Part shown: positions 59,074-64,000 of the stretch, piece after piece
How the letters are laid out: each line of letters begins with the position of its first letter
Position numbering within the stretch: position 1 is the first letter of the stretch
Source: Treponema_I sp045599005
GTDB taxonomy: Bacteria > Spirochaetota > Spirochaetia > Treponematales > Treponemataceae
Reading direction: 5' to 3'
DNA: 64,000 nucleotides
NCBI GenBank assembly: GCA_045599005.1
Contig: JAZRVF010000011.1
Coordinates: 124,001-188,000 of the forward strand
The notes under the pieces: generated by a model
What the model saw: only the letters and a program-made list of their open reading frames with translations
What the model was told of the DNA's origin: nothing
Databases searched by the model: none
Program-made: the position numbers and the translations under genes

Positions 59074-60975
59074 CTATTTATCTGCCGTTTCACTGAACGG
59101 CTTGTAACTAAAACCAGACCACGACATGTCCAGGTGACCGGAAAACTCCAGTGTATTCAGACGTACGCCGTGAACAATAACAGACAGAACATTCAACACC
59201 ATGTTGAGTCCGTGTCCGAAGACCAGCAGCAGAATTCCTGCAAAAATAATTGCTCCACCGAGCATTGGCCCGGCCATACTGTTGACAGTCTCAGAAATGG
59301 CACTGCCTGCAAGACCGACGGCCCACAAGCGGATGTAAGACACAATGTCCGAGAAGTTGTTTACCACGCCCAGAAGCACAGAAACGATATTTTTGCAGCT
59401 GTCCAGAATTGAGGCACCGATACTGCCTTCGTAGCTTCCGAATACAAACTTCAGGACAAATCCGCCGCCAATTGCGGGAATTGCCCAGGAAGGCATCGGA
59501 AAACGATCAGCATCAACAACCATATTCAGAACAAGGAAGAAAAGTCCTGCAAGCATTACAAAGGAACCGATTTCCGCAAAACAGCGGAGGCTTTTTCTGT
59601 AACGGATGAATCCTTTAATGTGAGCAATTGAAAGCTGCACCAAAGCAATTCCGAAACAGAAAACCTGCAGATTCTGGCTGACAAGATTTGAAGCTTCCGC
59701 AGATTGTGCAGCCGTAACATTGGAAAGCGGGAACACAGTCCATGTAAGGGACAGATTCTTGAGCCAAGCGGGAAGCACATCAACAGACATTCCGAACCAT
59801 GTGCAGGTTACGGTTCCCCAGAGCACTGTGGTCATACCAAGAAGCAGAAGCAGGAACATTGCGGGTCCAGCTTTTTTTCCTGATTTTATCAGACCACCAA
59901 GAGCCACAAGAACCATCAGCAGTCCGTAACCTCCGTCTCCAAATATCATTCCAAAGAACAAAGCGAAGAACAGCAGGAACCAGCCGGAAATATCATATTC
60001 TTTGTAACCGGGAACAGTACCCAGAAAGTCAGTGACCGGATAGATCAGACTTACAAACTTATTGTTCTTAAGCTTTGTAGGAACCTCATCCTCGTCAGAA
60101 GGATCTGTGACTGCAAAGCCCCAGTTTTCTTCAGCGGCCAGCTGTTTAACTCTGTCAGCATCCTCAGCAGGAACAAATCCTGTAAGCCAGGCAAGTTCCC
60201 CACCGACAACGCTTTTCTTTTCTTCTGCAGATTCTTCGTGATCCATTCCGGAAAAGAATGTCTCGAATTCAATCTGTTTGTCAGAAACCTTCATTGCCTC
60301 TTTGATTGCAGGAATGTTTTCCGCAGCAGAAACAAATTCAGCTTCAATCTCAACAATACGTTTTTTTGCAGAAGAAATATCCTGTTCCATCTGTACTGTT
60401 GAACGTTCCGGCATCTGCACAGCAAAAGCTTCAGCAGGCAGCCCCTCAGGCCGCTCACCATTCTCTGTCAGAGCCAGAAAACGGACGGCATTCTTGTCTT
60501 CACTTACATAAACAGACTTCACTGTGTCAGGGAGAGTTCTGTATTTTGCAGGTGGAATCTCGTACATTGAAAGGTTTACACCTTTTCCAGCCAGATAGGC
60601 AAAATCGTCACAGTTCACACCGCCCCATTTTGCAAGTCTGTCCAATTCACCGCTGCAGAACGCAATCTTATTGACCAAAGACTGTTTTTCTTCGCCAAGT
60701 TCAAGAATGTGCCGGGCAAAGGCAACTGTCTCTGAAAAATCCATTTTTCCAGGCTTTGTTACAACTTTGCCTTTCTTTTTGGGAAGTTTAACTTCTGAAA
60801 GCACCATGAAGGCACTTTCCAATGCAGAATATTCTGCTTTTTCAGAAGCAAGCTGATCACCTTTTCCTTCAACGGCTTCAAGGTGAACCAATCCCAGTTT
60901 TCTAAGTTTCTTGAGTGCTTCCTTTTTCTCTGAATTCAGGACAACCAGAAACACTTTTTTCATAGGAACTATCAT
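59074..60975 (-). CDS. atpI: V-type ATP synthase subunit I (stator membrane subunit)
   Basis: A 633-residue a-type subunit. The first half (1 to ~330) is a charged coiled-coil stator arm; the second has seven or eight membrane helices. GMIFGDGGYGLLMVL and the arginine-containing VSYIRLWAVGLAGSAIS helix, which faces the rotor ring, are diagnostic. Its ATG overlaps the subunit D stop (ATGA) with GAGGAGG upstream. Confidence 0.95.
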   Translation of the reverse strand: MIVPMKKVFLVVLNSEKKEALKKLRKLGLVHLEAVEGKGDQLASEKAEYSALESAFMVLSEVKLPKKKGKVVTKPGKMDFSETVAFARHILELGEEKQSLVNKIAFCSGELDRLAKWGGVNCDDFAYLAGKGVNLSMYEIPPAKYRTLPDTVKSVYVSEDKNAVRFLALTENGERPEGLPAEAFAVQMPERSTVQMEQDISSAKKRIVEIEAEFVSAAENIPAIKEAMKVSDKQIEFETFFSGMDHEESAEEKKSVVGGELAWLTGFVPAEDADRVKQLAAEENWGFAVTDPSDEDEVPTKLKNNKFVSLIYPVTDFLGTVPGYKEYDISGWFLLFFALFFGMIFGDGGYGLLMVLVALGGLIKSGKKAGPAMFLLLLLGMTTVLWGTVTCTWFGMSVDVLPAWLKNLSLTWTVFPLSNVTAAQSAEASNLVSQNLQVFCFGIALVQLSIAHIKGFIRYRKSLRCFAEIGSFVMLAGLFFLVLNMVVDADRFPMPSWAIPAIGGGFVLKFVFGSYEGSIGASILDSCKNIVSVLLGVVNNFSDIVSYIRLWAVGLAGSAISETVNSMAGPMLGGAIIFAGILLLVFGHGLNMVLNVLSVIVHGVRLNTLEFSGHLDMSWSGFSYKPFSETADK

Positions 60976-61598
60976 GCTTCGGCCTCCTCATCATTCTTCT
61001 GGGCAGCAACTTCAAGATTTTTCTTGGAGATTTTACCCCGTACAACAGCAGCAACCTGCTGGTCACCAAGGTAAACTGTAATCATTTTAATGTTGGCCTT
61101 TGTGTCAGGAATCTTAACCTTTTCAAAAAGGTTTACACGCTGTGTTGTTGTGCGCAGTTCCTTTGACAAAAGCCTGACCTGTTCATCAAGAACATCAGCT
61201 TCAAGGTCGTATGCAAGAGCTTTTTCCATACGGTCAGCGGCCAAGTCAATCCACAATGGAGTCGAATACAGATCGTAGTCACCCCGTGAAAAATCGGCGC
61301 CTTCATAAACAGGAATAGTCACACCGGCAATATTTCCGGTACCCTTACGGATATTTTTTACTGTGACCATATCCATCTTAAAAGCATCCTGTTCGCCAAA
61401 AACGGCAATCCACTGCTTGAACTCTGCTTCCAAAGCCTTGCGTTTTGCGCGGACTTCTTTTGCACGCTCATCAATGGTACGAATTTCAGTCTGAAGCTGC
61501 TGTTTTTTGAGAGTAAGCGTAGGAAGATATCTCTTGTACATTTTAAGAGCATCTTTCTGCGCTTTAAGCTCATTTTTTGTCAGCTTTACTGTTGCCAT
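60972..61598 (-). CDS. atpD: V-type ATP synthase subunit D (central stalk)
   Basis: A 208-residue, mostly coiled-coil protein forming the rotating shaft. KLTKNELKAQKDALKMYKRY begins the N-terminal helix and the closing helix runs from about 150 to 205 (RVNLFEKVKIPDTKANI). It lies 11 nt after subunit B and overlaps subunit I by 4 nt. Confidence 0.93.
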   Translation of the reverse strand: MATVKLTKNELKAQKDALKMYKRYLPTLTLKKQQLQTEIRTIDERAKEVRAKRKALEAEFKQWIAVFGEQDAFKMDMVTVKNIRKGTGNIAGVTIPVYEGADFSRGDYDLYSTPLWIDLAADRMEKALAYDLEADVLDEQVRLLSKELRTTTQRVNLFEKVKIPDTKANIKMITVYLGDQQVAAVVRGKISKKNLEVAAQKNDEEAEA

Positions 61599-61609
61599 AT
61601 CCTACGACC

Positions 61610-62911
61610 TTACTCAGCGTCCTTGGGCCAATACTGAGCAATAAGCTCAGACTTAATACCGGTTTCTTCCTTGTCAAAGCATTCAGACAGGATTTTCCAT
61701 CCCATGTCCAAAGCACCTTCAAGAGGAATGTTTACAGACAGATCCATCATTTCTTTTTCGAACATAACGCCATATTTCAGGAGTTTCTCGTCCCAGTCGC
61801 TCATCATGAATCCCATGGATTTCTTTTCCAGAGTATCCTTGTATGATGAATACAGACGGATCATACCGTCCATAAGCGCACGATGATCAGGACGTGTTTT
61901 TCCGTTGACGTTCTGTTTCAGACGGGAAAGACTTCCGAAAGGCTCGATGCGTCCACCCTTGAGGTAATACTGACCTTCGGTGATGTATCCTGTGTTGTCC
62001 GGAACCGGGTGAGTAACATCGTCACCAGGCATTGTGGTTACAGCAAGAATCGTTACAGAACCTGCATCATCGAAGTCAACAGCCTTTTCGTAGCGGCTAG
62101 CCAGCTGTGAGTAAAGGTCTCCAGGGTAACCACGGTTTGAAGGAACCTGTTCCTGTGTAATGGCGATTTCCTTCATTGAGTCTGCAAAGTTTGTCATATC
62201 AGTAAGAAGAACCAGAACGTCCTTACCCTGAAGGGCAAACTGCTCAGCAACAGCCAGTGACATATCCGGAACCTGCAGACATTCTACAGTCGGGTCAGCA
62301 GCAGTATGAACGAAGAAAACTGTGCGGCTCAAGGCACCACCTTCCTCCAGTGTTCCCTTGAAATACAGGTAATCGTCATATTTAAGACCCATACCGCCAA
62401 GGATGATGACATCAACCTCGGCCTGCATTGCAATACGTGCCAAAAGCTGGTTGTAAGGCTCACCGGAAATGGAGAAAATCGGCAGTTTCTGAGAGATAAC
62501 CAGAGTGTTGAACATATCAATCATCGGGATACCGGTACGGATCATGCGTTTTGCAACAATACGCTTTGAGGGGTTTACAGAAGGGCCACCGATTGCAACC
62601 AGATTGTCCTTGAGAGCAGGACCTTTGTCACGGGGTTCACCTGCACCGTCAAAAATACGGCCCAGAAGATCCTCACTGAAAGATACCTGCATTTCGTGTC
62701 CCAGGAAACGGATCTGGTCACCGGTTGAAACACCGCGTCCACCGGCGAAAACCTGAAGAGAAACCAGGTCACCGGCTATGCGGTTTACCTCTGCAAGAGA
62801 AGTTCCGAATGCGGTCTCAATCTCTGCGAGTTCACCGTACTTTACGCCCTCTGCACGAACTGTGATAACACTACCGTTGATAGATTCAATTTTACTGTAA
62901 ATCTTTTTCAT
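61610..62911 (-). CDS. atpB: V-type ATP synthase subunit B
   Basis: A 433-residue non-catalytic ATPase-fold subunit of the hexamer. It lacks a Walker A loop, as expected; GRIFDGAGEPRDKGP, RTGIPMIDMFNTLV, LPIFSISGEPYNQL and PSNRGYPGDLYSQLASRYEKA are the family blocks. It follows subunit A by 2 nt. The spirochaete enzyme is shorter than the typical 460 residues at the C-terminus. Confidence 0.95.
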   Translation of the reverse strand: MKKIYSKIESINGSVITVRAEGVKYGELAEIETAFGTSLAEVNRIAGDLVSLQVFAGGRGVSTGDQIRFLGHEMQVSFSEDLLGRIFDGAGEPRDKGPALKDNLVAIGGPSVNPSKRIVAKRMIRTGIPMIDMFNTLVISQKLPIFSISGEPYNQLLARIAMQAEVDVIILGGMGLKYDDYLYFKGTLEEGGALSRTVFFVHTAADPTVECLQVPDMSLAVAEQFALQGKDVLVLLTDMTNFADSMKEIAITQEQVPSNRGYPGDLYSQLASRYEKAVDFDDAGSVTILAVTTMPGDDVTHPVPDNTGYITEGQYYLKGGRIEPFGSLSRLKQNVNGKTRPDHRALMDGMIRLYSSYKDTLEKKSMGFMMSDWDEKLLKYGVMFEKEMMDLSVNIPLEGALDMGWKILSECFDKEETGIKSELIAQYWPKDAE

Positions 62912-62913
62912 GA

Positions 62914-64000
62914 TTATTCACCGTCCTTAAGCATTTCGGCAACTTCTTTTACCAGAACACCATTGTTTTTGGAATAAAGAGCATCAATCTCAGCTTCCAG
63001 TTTCTTGAAACTGTCACCCATCCACTCACTGTAGTTCCAGTCCAGGAAAAGCTGGCGCATCTTGTTGAAGTATGCACGGGCTTCGTCTTTTCCTTCCAGT
63101 TCGAAATTTGATCCAAGGACTGAAAGAATTCTGCGGAACACGTAAGTCTGGCGTTCAACGCTTGCTGCCGAGTCAACAGCATCAAATGAGTTCTGCTGGA
63201 AATATACGGCATCAAGGAAGTCACTCTTGAGGAATGCGATATAGTCTTCTGTTGAAGTACCTTCCTCACCGACAACTTTCATCATCTGGCTGACTTCGGT
63301 ACCTTTGCGAAGTGAACCGCGTGCGTAAGAAACCCAGTCTTCGCGGATGACACTCTTATATTTTGACCATGATTCAAGAGGATCAATCGCAGGATATTTA
63401 CGTGCATCAGAACGCTCGCGTGAAAGACCGTGGAAAGATCCTACAACTTTAAGAGTTGCCTGAGTAACCGGCTCTTCAAAGTTACCGCCGGCAGGAGAAA
63501 CTGTTCCACCGATTGTGACGGATCCTGTTGAACCGTCACTCAGGCGTACAATACCTGCACGTTCATAGAAAGCAGCGATATAGCTTTCAAGGTATGCGGG
63601 GAATGCTTCCTCACCGGGAATCTCTTCCAGGCGTCCTGACATTTCGCGGAGTGCCTGTGCCCAACGGGATGTGGAGTCTGCAAGAAGCAGAACGTGAAGT
63701 CCCATCTGGCGGTAATATTCTGCAAGTGTAACACCTGTATAAACTGATGCCTCACGGGCTGCAACAGGCATTGAAGAAGTGTTACAGATGATGATTGTAC
63801 GTTCCATCAGTGATTTTCCGGTACGGGGATCAATCAGTTCAGGGAACTCTTTAAGAATCTCAACAACCTCACCGGCACGCTCACCACAGGCAGCGACAAT
63901 TACAACGTCAACGTCAGCATTGCGGCTTGTTGTATGCTGAAGAACTGTTTTTCCTGCACCGAAAGGACCGGGGATACAATATGTACCACCCTTTGCAACA
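62914..64000 (-). CDS. atpA: V-type ATP synthase catalytic subunit A, partial (N-terminus beyond window)
   Basis: The frame enters from the right edge and gives 362 residues of the C-terminal part. The catalytic P-loop is GPFGAGKTVLQHTTS, followed by CGERAGEV, then LADSTSRWAQALREMSGRLEEIPGEE, all standard for the ATP-hydrolysing A subunit. The part ends in a helical domain (to KEVAEMLKDGE). It is the first visible gene of the A-B-D-I-K cluster; an E-type gene would be expected outside the window. Confidence 0.96.
   Translation of the reverse strand, partial: VAKGGTYCIPGPFGAGKTVLQHTTSRNADVDVVIVAACGERAGEVVEILKEFPELIDPRTGKSLMERTIIICNTSSMPVAAREASVYTGVTLAEYYRQMGLHVLLLADSTSRWAQALREMSGRLEEIPGEEAFPAYLESYIAAFYERAGIVRLSDGSTGSVTIGGTVSPAGGNFEEPVTQATLKVVGSFHGLSRERSDARKYPAIDPLESWSKYKSVIREDWVSYARGSLRKGTEVSQMMKVVGEEGTSTEDYIAFLKSDFLDAVYFQQNSFDAVDSAASVERQTYVFRRILSVLGSNFELEGKDEARAYFNKMRQLFLDWNYSEWMGDSFKKLEAEIDALYSKNNGVLVKEVAEMLKDGE

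Overview
This window reads as chromosomal DNA of a Treponema-like spirochaete, probably host-associated and anaerobic. Taxon markers are a spiro-SPASM family protein, a V-type ATPase cluster in the order A-B-D-I-K, a PUR-domain nucleic-acid-binding protein of the Borrelia BpuR type, a stand-alone FlhB C-terminal domain (FhlB), a short TrpR-like protein next to secA, and several spirochaete-type hypothetical genes. No phage, insertion sequence, integrase, CRISPR array or obvious islands were seen. Genes are tightly packed, with many 1-50 nt overlaps. No stretch over 300 bases lacks a gene; the longest is about 260 bases between glyS and smpB, which holds a GC-rich, foldable candidate RNA.

Layout. 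1-6100 (minus): a glycosyltransferase-like gene cut by the window edge, spiro-SPASM, a histidine kinase/response regulator pair and a PAS-GGDEF diguanylate cyclase. 6140-10075 (minus): a sodium-pumping decarboxylase operon (gamma, alpha with two biotinyl domains, beta), with a clear promoter and terminator. 10074-19150: folC facing a long minus-strand operon (PilZ protein, HEAT protein, ComEC, RsmA, YggS, a small membrane protein, two pseudouridine synthases). 19190-21326 (plus): a CPBP protease and the CCA-adding enzyme. 21302-26252 (minus): cheW, a DegT-like protein, nadK, recN and a hypothetical gene. 26454-28984: thrC, coaD and the PUR-domain gene. 29000-36233 (minus): an ankyrin lipoprotein, secA, trpR-like and tatD. 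36304: tRNA-Leu(UAA). 36466-42410 (minus): a ribosomal-protein operon (rpsP-khpA-rimM-trmD-rplS) running on into a FliK-like gene, fhlB, an HD-GYP gene, yraN and two small genes. 42448-46839: a GH13 glucosidase, a second and degenerate HD-GYP gene behind a large hairpin, and an aldo/keto-reductase-like pseudoenzyme. 46858-52370: glyS, the candidate RNA, smpB, glgC and pta. 52498-58478 (plus): bactofilin, TPR protein, mtaB, an SsuABC-like importer and a NeuB-family synthase. 58594-64000 (minus): the V-type ATPase.

Functional themes. (1) Sodium/proton energetics: the Oad pump and the V-type ATPase. (2) Cyclic-di-GMP and motility: one GGDEF, one PilZ and two HD-GYP proteins with different missing metal ligands, beside flagellar-type genes and cheW. 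(3) Carbohydrate use and storage: GH13 glucosidase, GlgC and Pta. (4) Several apparent pseudoenzymes keep the fold but lack key residues: a DegT-like protein without the PLP lysine, an AKR with one of four catalytic residues, a radical-SAM-like protein without CxxxCxxC, and a degenerate HD-GYP. (5) Several candidate RNA-level switches: a 14-bp hairpin over an HD-GYP start codon, a terminator-like hairpin in the glgC leader, a structured PUR-gene leader, and a hairpin in the rpsP leader.

All calls are by eye from translated sequence. Family alignments are from memory and no search or folding program was run. Where an ORF could start at several codons, the start was chosen by its ribosome binding site and family length.
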